Below, in pieces: positions 41,688 to 59,382 of a stretch of DNA of 64,000 bases. The translations under genes were made by a program, and so were the position numbers. Position 1 is the stretch's first letter; each line of letters opens with the position of its first letter. This DNA is from Daphnia pulex (lineage: Eukaryota > Arthropoda > Branchiopoda > Diplostraca > Daphniidae), in contig NC_060026.1 of the NCBI RefSeq assembly GCF_021134715.1, forward strand, positions 13,755,001 to 13,819,000. The letters are read 5' to 3'. The notes beneath the pieces are model-generated. The model ran no database searches. It had not been told where the DNA came from and saw only the letters and a list, made by a program, of their open reading frames with translations.

Positions 41688-41851
41688 TGAGATTGTGGAG
41701 ATTGAAGTTGACGTATTAATCAGCAGAGGATACAAATCACAGTTGATCCCACAAGAGACCGTGAATAAACGACCCTGGCACTGGACAAGATGCAGAAAAT
41801 TCCAATCACTTGAGCCCACACCAGAGAAAGTCATAAAAATGGAGGCAGCAG
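41688..41851 (+). repeat. Exon-like repeat, copy 3 of 3
   Basis: Longest open copy, ending ggaggcagcag before gtaagaactttttgtacctg. It lies about 0.9 kb past the 3' end of the minus-strand gene at 42776, on the opposite strand. Confidence 0.6.
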
Positions 41852-42775
41852 GTAAGAACTTTTTGTACCTGTCGCGTAATTTCAATTGTGATTTTTTGGC
41901 TGATGACGTGCCCGATTGGAATGATTGATTCGCACGAAATGATTGAAATGAAATGGTTTTTCATTTCTTTTTTTTAATGGCCGTTTTTCACAGCGAACGA
42001 ATAACCAGTTTCGTTCTCGTTTTTGATTTGATTTAATTTGAGCTGCGATAAGTAAATAACCTTTTTAAAATCTGGCAATCAAAATTGATTTTTAACTTGT
42101 CCCGTCCACATTTTCACAGTTAGAAACTTGAAAATTTGTTTTTGCATTCAAAATGTTTATTTCTATCCACAGTCAAATTTTCGTCACGAAATTCTCACCG
42201 CTTAACGAATTGGAGTCGATCGAATTTCCTCCCCTATTCTTTTCCTATCCTGCGTCCATGAGAAGGAAATAATTAAATTGGAGGATTGTGAAAAGCTTCC
42301 TTTAAGATTAACGAAATGCGTAGGCGTGTTGTTTTCGTGTTTATTTAAGCTGAATTTAAAAATGAAAAATAATTTTTTTATCTGGCAATCAAAATGAGTT
42401 TTCAAGTCCCCTGCCCTTGATTTTAGAGATGGACATGTGATTTTTGTGGACGAGTGCACAATTCATATGCAAATTCATCAGTAAAAAAATAATCTGGAAA
42501 TTCTAATCCGTAAATGAATTAGAGGCGAATGAATTTTCTCCCATTTCTAGTCCACCCTGCATTTTGTAAATTTGTAAATCAAAATTTGTTTTTTTATGGT
42601 CGCGTCTAGACTTTTGCAGGTAGAATTTTGAAACTTGGTTAGTGTATTTACATCCATTGACAAATTATAGTACAGAAATTTCTAGTCCTTAATGAATTGG
42701 AATCCAATGTATCTCTTCTGTTCCACCTAAAAATTCCCTCCCCCAAATGTTTCATGTCGCCGATTAAATTGAACC

Positions 42776-44705
42776 TCAAAGGGACGTGGCAATTTCCTCC
42801 TCCAACATGAAACCCGTGAAATGGGTAAAGTGGGAACTGTCGTCAAACAAATACGAAGATGAACCCTCATAATCAATCGTCACCCAAAGTTGATCGCCTT
42901 TTTTCAACTTCAGCGTCGACTGGACGGTCAACGGACTGAATTGATCAACGGGGCTCTTATTCTCGGATATACCACTCCTCCCGATTACATTCCCGTTCAA
43001 ATAAAAATTAGAATCAAACCAAGAATAAGATGAAGATAAAAGGCGCCCCCGGCCCGCGAAAGAGAAAAAATAAATTCCCGGTCGCGGTGCCGTGAATATT
43101 CCCGATGCCAAATCCATGGCATTTCCCTCGTTCACAAGCGCCAAATTGAACGGAATTGCACTTCCAATTGTGGAAAATGAATCATTTCTCTGGACGTAGA
43201 AATGGACGGGCGTCGATTTGACGTTGACGTATCCAATCCATTTTTGAAAACCTTTTCATCAATTATAGAATTAGATAATTGCAACTGAATAATTCGTGAG
43301 AATTTGAAACATTTACCCGCATCGTCCGGTAGTTTAGTGAAATCGCAGTAAACGGATTCCATTTTCGCCGATCCCATGACGGAATAAAATCCGTTCAGGG
43401 TGTGGCCAATCAACCACAAATCCTGGCACGACTTTGGCAGTCCAGTCAAAGTCACTAATCCGGTGCACACGAGTCGGCCAAGGGTGTGGACGCCGGATGA
43501 AGTTTCCAGTTGAGTTCGTCCGAAATTCAATCGAGTGACGGGCAGAACATTTTTGTCGGTAATGACACCTGCAAACAAAATTAATTTTATAAATTTTAAT
43601 TCTGTACAAACGTGTGAATCGTAACGCACCGTCGTCGACTAATTGAAGTGGTGCAAGAGCATCGCAATTGCATTTCGCCGCAGGATCGACGCAATTTCCA
43701 TCAATTCCGCACTGGCAGGTGTGAACTCCGTCCGTGTTATTTCCGGCCCAAAAATATTGTGGATTTCCCTCTCTGTCGTTCCACCAGGAATAAGCGACGT
43801 CATTTGACTCGAATGGGGCATAGTTGCAGTCGTACTAATAATAGAATTAAGAATTAAAAATGTTAAGAATTAAACTGATCAACGAAAACTGACTCTAATC
43901 GACTGGTGGCATTCAGTCGATAATTCCATCAAAGCTTTTATTTGTCCCATTGACGAATTGTAGTTGATGGAGCGTGAATAGCAACCGGCATCGGCGCAGT
44001 GTCCCACATTTAAAGAAGATTCACTATCGTGTAGAACTGAGGTCGATCCTGTTTTTATGGAAAGATAATGAATCAGATCTTTAATTGAAAATTTAGCTAT
44101 TTTAAACTTTTTGACCTGATGTCATATCGCAGTAAACGTAAATTGGATCATCGCCGACACCTTGTCCGTCCGGATCGATCCAGTGCATTCCGGATGAAAG
44201 TGAAGGATCGGCCGCACGAAGTTCTCTGCATGTCCTTGGGATTCCACTCCTTCCATTTGATTGAATTGAAATTTCTTTATTAATTGGAAATAATTTTGAA
44301 TCAGCGGAAACCGGAAGTTCAGCCGCTTCTAACAAGGAAGTTAAAATTCTTTCTTGCTCCTGAATTTTGACTTCTAGTTGGACATTTTTGGCCTCTAATT
44401 GTATTACTTTCAATGTCAAATCTTGTCTTAGTTCATTCTGTCATAGAAAAGCAAAAGTGTTTTACCCACACTGAAACTCTGAATTAAACTAACAACAGTA
44501 GACTTACATTCAGTTCGAGTTGCGCCTCTAGTTGTGTCACCTTTTCTTCAAGTTGAGCATTTTTAGCTTCAATTTTGGCTTCTAGTCTCAGTTCTAATTC
44601 TTGCAGTTTATCTTCCAAGGAAAATGTGGTAAGAGCAGAGGAACAAATTGCCCCGCAACTCAAAATCAGCAACATCAAACCCCAATAGACTGTCAAACGA
44701 CCCAT
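42776..44705 (-). CDS. Secreted protein with neurexin-IV/collagen-like module and C1q domain, copy D, 535 aa
   Basis: Exons in order: 44705-44508, 44437-44116, 44048-43894, 43834-43630, 43568-43317, 43251-42776; phases close. Residues 1-24 are a signal peptide (WGLMLLILSCGAI). A Glu/Leu-rich coiled coil covers about residues 25-110. A full fibrinogen-like module of the type seen in neurexin-IV/CASPR and fibrillar-collagen C-propeptides follows: RTCRELRAADPSLSSGMHWI, DPIYVYCDM, MGQIKALMELS, CQCGIDGNCVD, KCNCDALAP, VLPVTRLNFGRTQ, HTLGRLVC. A second short module (LPKSCQDLWLIGHTLNGFY, YCDF) matches the one in copies A and B, then the C1q domain (APRPGIYFFSFAG, HFTHFTGFMLEEE). It lacks the large N-domain of A and B. 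Likely an extracellular multimeric binding protein; function unknown. Confidence 0.88.
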
Positions 44706-46000
44706 TTTAGCTCGATTTTCTGTAATCCAATAGCGTTGATTAACAAAAGCGACAGTGCGACACGTAACTATAGACAGAATAACGCGCTTTGAAGTTTAAA
44801 TACCTTTTGTGCGGTTTTATCAATCGCCTATCTTGCAAAGAGTCCAAAAAACAGTTTGATTCAAACTTTGGTTTTTGTTTTTGAGCAACATATTTGTTTT
44901 ATGATGACTCGGGTTGATACGGAATTCTAGTCGAATTATAAGTTTAGTTGAATCTAGGTCTCTTTGAGAGAAATAATTTTTTTTAAACGATTATTCTGCT
45001 TTATCCAGTTCTTCGATACATGATGGCTCCCCCACTGATGATCGGCTGTCATGATGCCCCCGCTTATCATGACTCTGCGGACTCATCTGGAAACTGCAGA
45101 AAAACCGCCCATTTTCGTCAATTTTTAGTTAAACAGATCAAAACCAACAGCAAAACAACTTGGGTAAGTGAGGCTACATGTTTCGTTATAGAAATATTTT
45201 ACGGCGTCTTACATTTCTTTTTATCCTTCCCCCCTTTAAGACGACTGTGAGTTCCATTGAAAATTTAGCAAACAATAGAGTGGTGCGTCAATCCTCATCT
45301 TGTCAAAGGATTTAGTACAGAGGAGTACATAACGGTGAGTGCCATAAAAGTTTAAAATCCAACAGCAGAATGTAAAAGAAATGTCGGAAATGTGTGTGTG
45401 ATTTTCTCCATAGAAAAATAATTATATGCAACTATGGAAAATGTTAGCGTATGCTGCGATATCGCCTTCAACGGAGTTTTCTCAATGCCTTGAATGTCGA
45501 CGATATCGTCAAAGAAAACTCTGCTCTTCAAAACGAGTCGTTGTGTTTATATAATTCAAAAGAAGATAAGTTTTCGATTAGAATTTGGGAATGTCAGTCT
45601 AATGTCATGGACTAATGGTCGAATATTATTTGTTTAGTATACGTGGCTATGGACAATCTATCGTTTATTGAAACGGGGATTATTATCCTGCAGACTGGTC
45701 TAACAGGGATCAGGGAAAGGGAAAGAACAAGAACAAATACGAATAGAATTATAGAACAGTTATTGATTCAAGCTGATTTTATTTATCTCCCGGGTATTTT
45801 TTATGTTTTGTTATCGTATTCCAAAAAAAGAACTGACATCTACTGTTTGTCAAGGGAAATTTAAATGGGATTTAAATGCAATTTTGATCGACGAGTGTAC
45901 ATTCTAAGATTGCTCCGATTGTGATTCGCATTAGCAATCGTTTTATTAACTGTAACCCAACCTATCGTATTGTATGGTAGTTACCGTGGGTTGCTGAAAG
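44706..46000. other. Spacer upstream of C1q gene D
   Basis: No supported gene. An open stretch from 45020 ends at a donor-like gtaagt near 45163 but matches nothing. At about 45930-45950 a short piece (ttcgcattagcaatcgtt) repeats one found at about 40957, another trace of cluster duplications. Confidence 0.5.
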
Positions 46001-46242
46001 TAGAACTACAAAGACAATAGAACTCCAAAGACATAAGAAATCTTCAGAATTTATTGGAGTTCTATGGTCGCGTAGTGGAGTTCTATTGTCGGGTATTTTT
46101 AATAATATATTTAAAAAAGGAGTTCTACTATCATTGGAGTTCTACTGTGGCATACAAGGGATTTTTTTTTTAAATTATTTAAATAAACTGGGGTTCTCGG
46201 GGGTTCTATTGTCGGTGGAGTTCTTCTGTCTTTGTAGTTCTA
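46001..46242. mobile_element. Hairpin element with inverted ends and GGAGTTCTA subrepeats
   Basis: The ends are inverted repeats: left starts tagaactacaaagacaatag, and the right end (46205-46242) is its imperfect reverse complement (ctgtctttgtagttcta). Between them a degenerate unit close to ggagttctattgtcgg recurs about six times. There is no coding capacity. It resembles a MITE or foldback element; a target-site duplication is not clear. Confidence 0.65.
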
Positions 46243-47317
46243 CGGTCGCCATACCGTTACCGTAGCCTGTATACTTTCGCATATGTAATCATATTTTTTA
46301 AATTCTTTTAGCTCAATAATTCCCTAGACAAGTTTTTCACAGTTCTTATCATCGATAGGTTAAATCTTTTTAGCTTTCGATACTTAAAAAGTGAAATAAA
46401 AATCAATCAATTTCTTTTACCTTTTAAATTGAACTTCTACTTTAAATTTTTCGGTTTTTACTTCTTCTAATTCTTCGATTTTTTGTCGTTTTATTTTGTT
46501 ATTCAGGTAAAAATTCAGGTAAATAAAAGAAATTGTACCTGTTGCACATCGATATTATTGGCCTTGATTCTTAAAGGTGGCTTGGCTAAACTTTCGACGG
46601 TTAAACTCTATTTAATAAATAGATAATATAACATTGAGCTAATGATCTTGCATTCTTGACTCAATATTTTCAGGAAACTTTTTGAAGTTTTTGTGGGCAC
46701 TGATTTGCAGAGTGCTCGTGACCAACAGATAAAATGGCCCAATTGCAAATTTGCAAGCTGTCTTCCAAAACCAAGGAATTTCTATTTGCAAGGTAATTAT
46801 TTCAACCAATGTTTCTTTTTATTACTGTGGTAATAATTCAAGATGATGAAGTCTAATTAGGTAGAAAACCTTTCTGAAAAGTTTAGGAACCATTGTTAAT
46901 TTCAATTGGTATAAACTATAAATTGAGTTTTAAGCCATAATCATTTGGTATTAATTTTTATATTGGTTGTTGTAGACCCATTCTATTCCCCAGCAACGTA
47001 AACCTGCAGAAGGAAAGGCACGTAAAACTTGTCATGCAGTGGTGTAGAGGTTGGGTGAGAACGGGATAACCATTTGGTTTTACATAACCATTTGGTATTC
47101 ATTTTGATATTGGTTGTTGTAGACCCAACCCCAGAAACTTCAACCTGCAAAAGGAAAAAAGGTCTGCCTGTCCTTCACATTCGAAGGTCACGGAGATCAT
47201 TACATAAAACGTGCCATGCAGTGGTGTAGAGGTTGGGTGAGAACGGGACGTGTTTCATCATTTTCAAGTAGCTACAATAGCCGCAAGGCTTAAAAGGTGA
47301 GGGTGATCAAAAAATCG
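46243..47317. other. Spacer with a short tandem duplication
   Basis: No gene supported. It contains the duplicated unit listed separately (46942-47066 and 47089-47248) immediately upstream of the Tyr-rich genes. Confidence 0.55.
46942..47248. repeat. Two tandem copies of a 125-160 bp unit
   Basis: Copy 1 is about 46942-47066 and copy 2 about 47089-47248. Both start catttggtatt, share tattggttgttgtagaccca, and end with gcagtggtgtagaggttggg followed by tgagaacggga. Copy 2 has about 35 extra bases in its middle. Confidence 0.85.
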
Positions 47318-47324
47318 TATAAAA
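47318..47324 (+). promoter_or_regulatory. TATA box of Tyr-rich gene 1
   Basis: TATAAAA lies 94 bp upstream of the start codon at 47412, a typical distance for a highly expressed arthropod structural gene. Confidence 0.7.
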
Positions 47325-47411
47325 GGAGAGAGAAAAGGCGAAGGTAAATCAGTCGAGTGAGCATCTCCCACACGGCAACAACTGCAGCGCTCTGTCTGAC
47401 ATTTCGCATCC

Positions 47412-48168
47412 ATGGGTAAATATTCTGTCTTTTACATAGAGTTTGGTATCAATCCTTCTTTTGATTATGTATGCCTGTTATTATGTAATATTTATGTTAA
47501 AATTTATAATTGTCTAGCAAACTATGGCGTAGTGCTGCTGTTGTGTGTTGAATCATTGATGGCTGGGTCGACCACTGGTGTACCGATGTCTTCTTGGTAT
47601 GGCGGATACCAAACCGCAACGCCGCTGCCTTACTACCCAAAAGCAACTTACGCAACGACCAGTTACTGCACCGAGGTCTTCAAGTACTACACCACTAAAG
47701 CACCGGACTTGAATAGCACAACTTACGCTACCCCGAGCCACTACACTGACGCCCTGAAGTATTACTCTGCCCCGAGTTACTACTCCACCAAGGCGACGGA
47801 GGATGACTACGCATGCTGCCCCATCCTCCGAGGCTCATACACCGAGGCTCCTAAGTATTACTCTCTTCTCATCTACTTATTGCACCGATTTTCCTAAATA
47901 CTACTCTGTTCCCAGCTGCTACACCAAGGCTCCCGCTGATTGCTACACCGAAGCGGCAAAGTACTACTCTGCCCCGATCTACACAACCATAAATGAGGCG
48001 GCCAAGTGTTACGCTGTCCCGACTTGCTGCACAGAAGCTGCTCTTTCGTACTACGTTGAACAGGAATACTACACTGATGCTCCAGTTCACTACACCACGA
48101 CCTACGCTACACCGCAGCCCCCAAGTACTACACCGAAGAAGCCGCCTACAACAACGTATGCTGCCTAG
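47412..48168 (+). CDS. Secreted Tyr-rich repeat protein 1, 197 aa with a proposed intron
   Basis: Probable secreted structural protein (cuticle, carapace or egg-case type). Exon 1 (47412-47415) has only ATGG; exon 2 starts at 47518 and encodes a signal peptide (MANYGVVLLLCVESLMAGS). The body repeats units such as YTEAPKYYS, TTKAP and TTYATPSYYT. Read straight through, the frame stops at 47897. If 47855-47915 (61 nt, gt...cccag) is removed as an intron, exon 3 (47916-48168) joins in phase and the protein runs to 197 residues. Its last 20 residues (TPQPPSTTPKKPP) are in a shifted frame because of a 10-nt deletion relative to the downstream copy. Degenerate repeat units continue to about 48356. 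Function is inferred only from composition. Confidence 0.65.
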
Positions 48169-48356
48169 TTTACTACACCGAGGCTCCTAAGTACTGAATC
48201 ACTAAGGCACCGGAATTCTACACGTCTGTGTATGGTACCCCTGCCTACTACACCGAGGCCCCGCATTACTACAACACTGAAGCGCTCAAGTACTACACTA
48301 CAACCTGCGCTTCCCCGAGCTACTACACCTACGTCCCGAAGTATTACTGTGCGTAA
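48169..48356 (+). pseudogene. Degenerate extra Tyr-rich repeat units
   Basis: Beyond the stop at 48168 the same frame type continues as VYYTEAPKY, stop, ITKAPEFYTSVYGTPAYYT and TEALKYYTTTCASPSYYT to a final stop near 48356. Gene 2 ends at the equivalent of 48168, so these may be leftovers of a longer ancestral gene. Confidence 0.6.
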
Positions 48357-48447
48357 AAGGAGTCTTCAAAAAACAAAAGAAGTGCCCGAACTGCAGTGCC
48401 CTATCTGTCACCAACTGCTTTCCTCATCGTGTAACCGATTCGCAATC

Positions 48448-49191
48448 ATGGGTAAATATTCTTATTTTTACGTTGAGTTTTGTTTGTTAATATGCCTGTT
48501 AATATTTAATATTAATGTTTCAATTTATTTACTGTTTAGTCAACTATGGCGTCGTGCTCCTGTTGGGTGTTGTATCGTTGATGGCTGGGTCGACTGCTGG
48601 TGTAGCGATGTCTTCTTGGTATGGCGGAAACCAAACCGCAACGCCGCCGCCTTCCTACTCAACTTACGCAACGACCAGTTCCTGCACCGATGTCTTCAAG
48701 TACTACTCCACCAAAGCACCGGAGTTTTATACCACAACTTACGCTGCCCCGAGCCACTACACTGATGCCCTGAAGTATTACTCTGCCCTGAGTTACTACA
48801 CCATCTAGGCGACGGATGACACCACATGACTACGTATACTGCCTATCCTACTACACCGAGGCTTCTAAGTATTACTCTGTTCCCAGCTACTTATTGCACC
48901 GATTTTCCTAAATGCTACTCTGTTCCCAGCTGCTACACCGAGGCTCCCGCTGATTACTACACCGAAGTGGCAAAGTACTTCTCTGCCCCGATCTACACAA
49001 CCACAACTGAGTATTACGCAGTCCCGACTTGCTACACCAAAGCTGCTCTTTCGTCCTACGTTGAACAGGAATACTACACTGATGCTCCAGTCTACTACAC
49101 CACGACTTACGCTACACGTAGCTACAACACCGCAGCCCCCAAGTACTACACCGAAGAAGCCGCCTACTACACAACTACGTACGCTGCCTAG
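48448..49191 (+). pseudogene. Tyr-rich repeat protein 2, interrupted copy
   Basis: Tandem duplicate of the gene at 47412. It has the same ATGG first exon (48448-48451), the same intron position, and the same signal peptide (MVNYGVVLLLGVVSLMAGS) from 48540. The open frame ends at TAG 48806-48808 after 90 residues, where gene 1 has AAG. A second stop follows close by. The frame of the rest (48930-49191, repeats like CYTEAPADYYTEVAKYFSAP) stays open to a final TAG. The 61-nt segment 48869-48929 matches the proposed intron of gene 1 in position and length. It may make a short protein or be a pseudogene. Confidence 0.65.
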
Positions 49192-52100
49192 TTTACTACA
49201 TCGACGAATTTAAGTATTGCCTTGCTCCAAACTACCACACTTAGGTTCATATGTATTGCAATATTCATTACTATATCACCTGCTCCGACCTAAACACCTA
49301 AGTTCTGAAGTATTTCTCTGTATTTGTGAAAGATTGCTGAAATACAAGATTGATAAATCACATGTTTCTATTTTCTCGTTAAATACCTTCTCCTGCTGAT
49401 AATTGCATGATGTGAGAATATTTCTGAGTGCTATGTTAACTTACAAATAATTGATCTTGCCAAATACACTAATAAAACTTTCAATAATATTTAAACTCCT
49501 TTTTATAAATTCTTTTCTATCATTAAAATTCAAAGTCCAACAAACTATTTTTTAAAAATTCAAAGTCCACACACCTATTATTTCTGCTAAGTCCAGACTT
49601 TTGTTTTTGAAAAAAAATTTTAAAAAATTCCCCCTACACGAAATTTTAAAAAATTTTATCGCGAAAAAGATTGATACGAATATTTTATTGCATACAAAAT
49701 TTATTTTTATAACATCTTACATACATTTTTCCTGTGGCCCCCAGGAGGGGGGGCCTGTCGCTTTCTCTACCGCGATAATAACATGATGCAAGTTATATGC
49801 AAGTTATTATTTGTTTGGAGCAGAAAGCTTGTTTTATCTAGCAGTTCTCGACTGTGTCAAACCTGATATTGATCAGGTTGCCTCAGTCGTATACTGCATG
49901 ATTGAATGAAAACTCAAAAGACAACAGATCAAACTTTTAACTCGGCAACACAAAATAATACTGGCAGAGCAATTTCATTTGGCATGGGTGAAAACACAAA
50001 ATTTTTTAAGTCAGGAACCCAGATGCCACAGCTCAGCTACAACAGCACAGCAACTTCTGGATTACACTGCAACTGCATGCTGCATACAAAGGCTCAATCT
50101 GTCTTCGTCACACCTTTCACCATTTGGCTGCAACAAGGTAACCACCAGCGTTTAAGAAGTGTTTGTTGTACCTGTTTAAGACAAGAAAATTATTTTCGAG
50201 AAACACAACTGTGTACACATGCATACTCATTATAACAAAAGAATGCAAAGAGTAACAGAAAACTACGCAGTCCAACAGAACAACTTTGATATCTGATTCA
50301 AAATTTCTATAGTTTAAATTGGTCTACTCTCTAGTCATGTTAACTAAATCTGTAATACTTTTACAAGACATTTTATCAAAATAATTACTTTTTCGTGTTG
50401 AATGGGGTGAGACGTAAGCCAAAGAACAGGCAGCGAGACACACGAGGCACGCCATTTCGGAAATGTACAGGCACTTCCCAAGTCTGAGTTGAATGATTTG
50501 GCAAATTGGTTTCTACATGCTAAATCACCTGTAAATTTTCAAATCAACATTTTACATTCAATAACAGTAGGAAATTAACAATAAATACCTTTAAATTTTC
50601 ATCGTGAGAAACGTCACAACCAACAACCCACTTCTGCTGCGTCTTGGATCAAAATGGCCGCTAAGCGTCCCTGAAGACACTCCCGCTACCTGGTGGCCAT
50701 CATACAGCCACTTATTCACAGTCTATCAATCTGTCAATCTAATGGCTGTCGATAGGTGGCTCAACAACCACGAAACAAGGAATTTAGTATTTACAGATAA
50801 AATTTAATCTTGCCACCTCCTTCCCTCCCAAATAAAAAAAGAATCAAAATAATTGTCCCTCCCAATAAAAGGTACCAATGAACTAATTGCTTTCAAAAAT
50901 GAATCCTAACCCAGAAAAGAAAATTTTCATTTTTAGAAAATTGTTCTCCTCAAATAAAAAAAAAGGAAATAACACACCAAAATTTGTCTTCACTTAACAT
51001 AGGTACATGAAATAGTTTGGGACAAAGTTGACAGTCGCCATTTCTGGACAATCTTGCAGATCTCTCAAACCTCACCAAGTCACCATCTCCAACTTCTGAA
51101 GCCAGCATATCTGAATAGAAAAGAAGTGTTCAAAATAAATAACTTTTCTTTGATTAACTGTTCTAACTTAAATGAAACCAGAACAAAACTGGATTTTAGA
51201 GGATAGTAGCATGAAGTTATTTTTCGCAACAAATCAAAATCTGGGATGGACAAGCATAATTCTTGATACTGTTTAACAGCAAAAACTTATCATGAAATCA
51301 AAATGGCTACATATAATATGAAACAATTATTAGCACATTTTGAATCACAATGAATCTAAATCTAGGCTGGACAAGAACAATTCTTGATTTTGTTGTCAGT
51401 GAGAAATTTTTTAATGAAATTAAAATGGTTACAAATAATATGAAACATTACTTAACAACACATATCGAAGGGAGATAAGGGATCGAAGGGAGCCAACGAG
51501 ATAAGGGATTTCCAAAATCCAGGAGAAAGTAGAAACTGTAGAAACGGCGACGATGCGACCGTCTTCATTCAGACCACGTGAGAAGTGAAAAAAGTTCTGT
51601 AGCAGACGGTGAAGGGTGAATCGCAATAGCAGATAGGCAGTAATGAATTTCTCCGCTAGATGCTATATAATCGCAGGCGGATACAATTTCCAATTTATTT
51701 AAAATACATTACTTCCTAATTAAAAGTTACTATACTATTTAAATATACTTATAATCATCTTAGTTACCTATTCATTTAATATCGTTGCGGGAATGCAAAA
51801 ACCCCATCAATTGATCGACGAGGAACTTAAATTTACACTCATATAAGGGCGAGTCTGATAGACCGGCAATCGCAGATTCCGCAACTATACGAATAATTGT
51901 TCAGAGTTGTTTAGAATGTCAGAACATAACTGAGCTTAAAAACGAAATGAGCAACTGAAAAAATGAGAAATTTCTTAATGACGGTAGTATATTTACTGAA
52001 TTTCTCGACTAAACACAATATACTTAAATTGTCGCTACGCTGACATTGATCAGATAAGGATACAGACAAAATAAAACGAAATACTTATTTGCGGACGAAA

Positions 52101-52321
52101 TCGGAATCCCGGCGGAATCGTGATTAATTAATTTTTAAAGCAAGCCTCGGCCAAAATATAATAGTGAAAAGATTTGAATGATACTTTTTCTCGATGGACA
52201 TTTATACAACATTGGTCAGTTGGAGATTTTGTATGCGTTCTGGGGTTATGTATAAATCATACCACGTCAGAGTGAAGAATGTGACAAGGAGTGAAAAGAT
52301 AATGCGGCGGTTAGTTTTGTC
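49192..52321. other. Long AT-rich spacer downstream of KDM5
   Basis: About 3.1 kb without a supported gene. A frame at 49906-50235 is open for 109 codons but has no recognisable domain. A unit of about 121 bp is tandemly duplicated near 51239 and 51360. Short direct repeats around agataaggga occur at 51470-51510. Confidence 0.5.
51239..51460. repeat. Tandem duplication with a period of about 121 bp
   Basis: tctgggatggacaag...aattcttgat at 51239 recurs as tctaggctggacaag...aattcttgat at 51360, and both continue into aaaatggctaca or aaaatggttaca and ataatatgaaaca. Confidence 0.75.
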
Positions 52322-58820
<6,499 letters not shown>

Positions 58821-59382
58821 TTTCGTCACTTTTACAGAAAATTCCAAGTCTCGATCTAACTGCGTTCCAGGTGTTTTAAATGACGAACGTCATGGACATT
58901 TCCTGCGTTAAATAGTGCACAAATCGTAAAGGCAGTTACGCTGTGCTTCCACTTCTTGCCTGCACGTACGCAACTTAATAGTGAGTAGTGGAGTACAGAT
59001 TTTTTGGAAAGGGACGCCTGAAGGAAGAAATTATTTGTGTGAATAGTCGTTTCTTTAGCAGCTAGATGGAGTTTACTTTTTTCAAATAGACATTTAAATT
59101 GTTGCCATTTGACAAAATAAAAACAATTATCATAATTAAAATATAATATGAAAATATATTTAAGAACTATAATAAAAATAAAATGTTTTTAAAATTATTT
59201 TTCTTTCTTATTTTTCTTTTTTTTATAGGAAATTCGATGAAAAATAACTACTGGCAAGCTTGCTTCTGCAGTTTTGAAATTGATGGCCGATTTGTTTTGA
59301 AAAGTACTCAACACACAAGCTCAAGCTTTCTTACTTTCTATTACCGGCAGTTTTAAGGAAAAAGACCTAAAAGCATCTCAGT
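58821..59382. promoter_or_regulatory. Shared divergent promoter region, KDM5 and coiled-coil gene
   Basis: Only 562 bp separate the two start codons, which face away from each other, so the genes probably share a bidirectional promoter. The centre is very AT-rich. No TATA box is clear in either direction. Confidence 0.55.

Larger units (their letters stand above)
40106..42775. other. Repeat-rich spacer in the C1q cluster
   Basis: Holds two copies of the exon-like plus-strand repeat (40792-40882 and 41688-41851) and two copies of the 3'-flank repeat (about 41220-41500 and 42000-42770). No intact gene is supported. It looks like the remains of one further lost C1q gene. Confidence 0.55.

Noticed and set aside
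49906-50235. 109-codon open frame
   Set aside because: No domain, not flanked by splice sites or a promoter; could be chance in a long spacer.
51160-51510. Direct repeats that might suggest an array
   Set aside because: Only two diverged copies of a 121-bp unit; ordinary tandem duplication.
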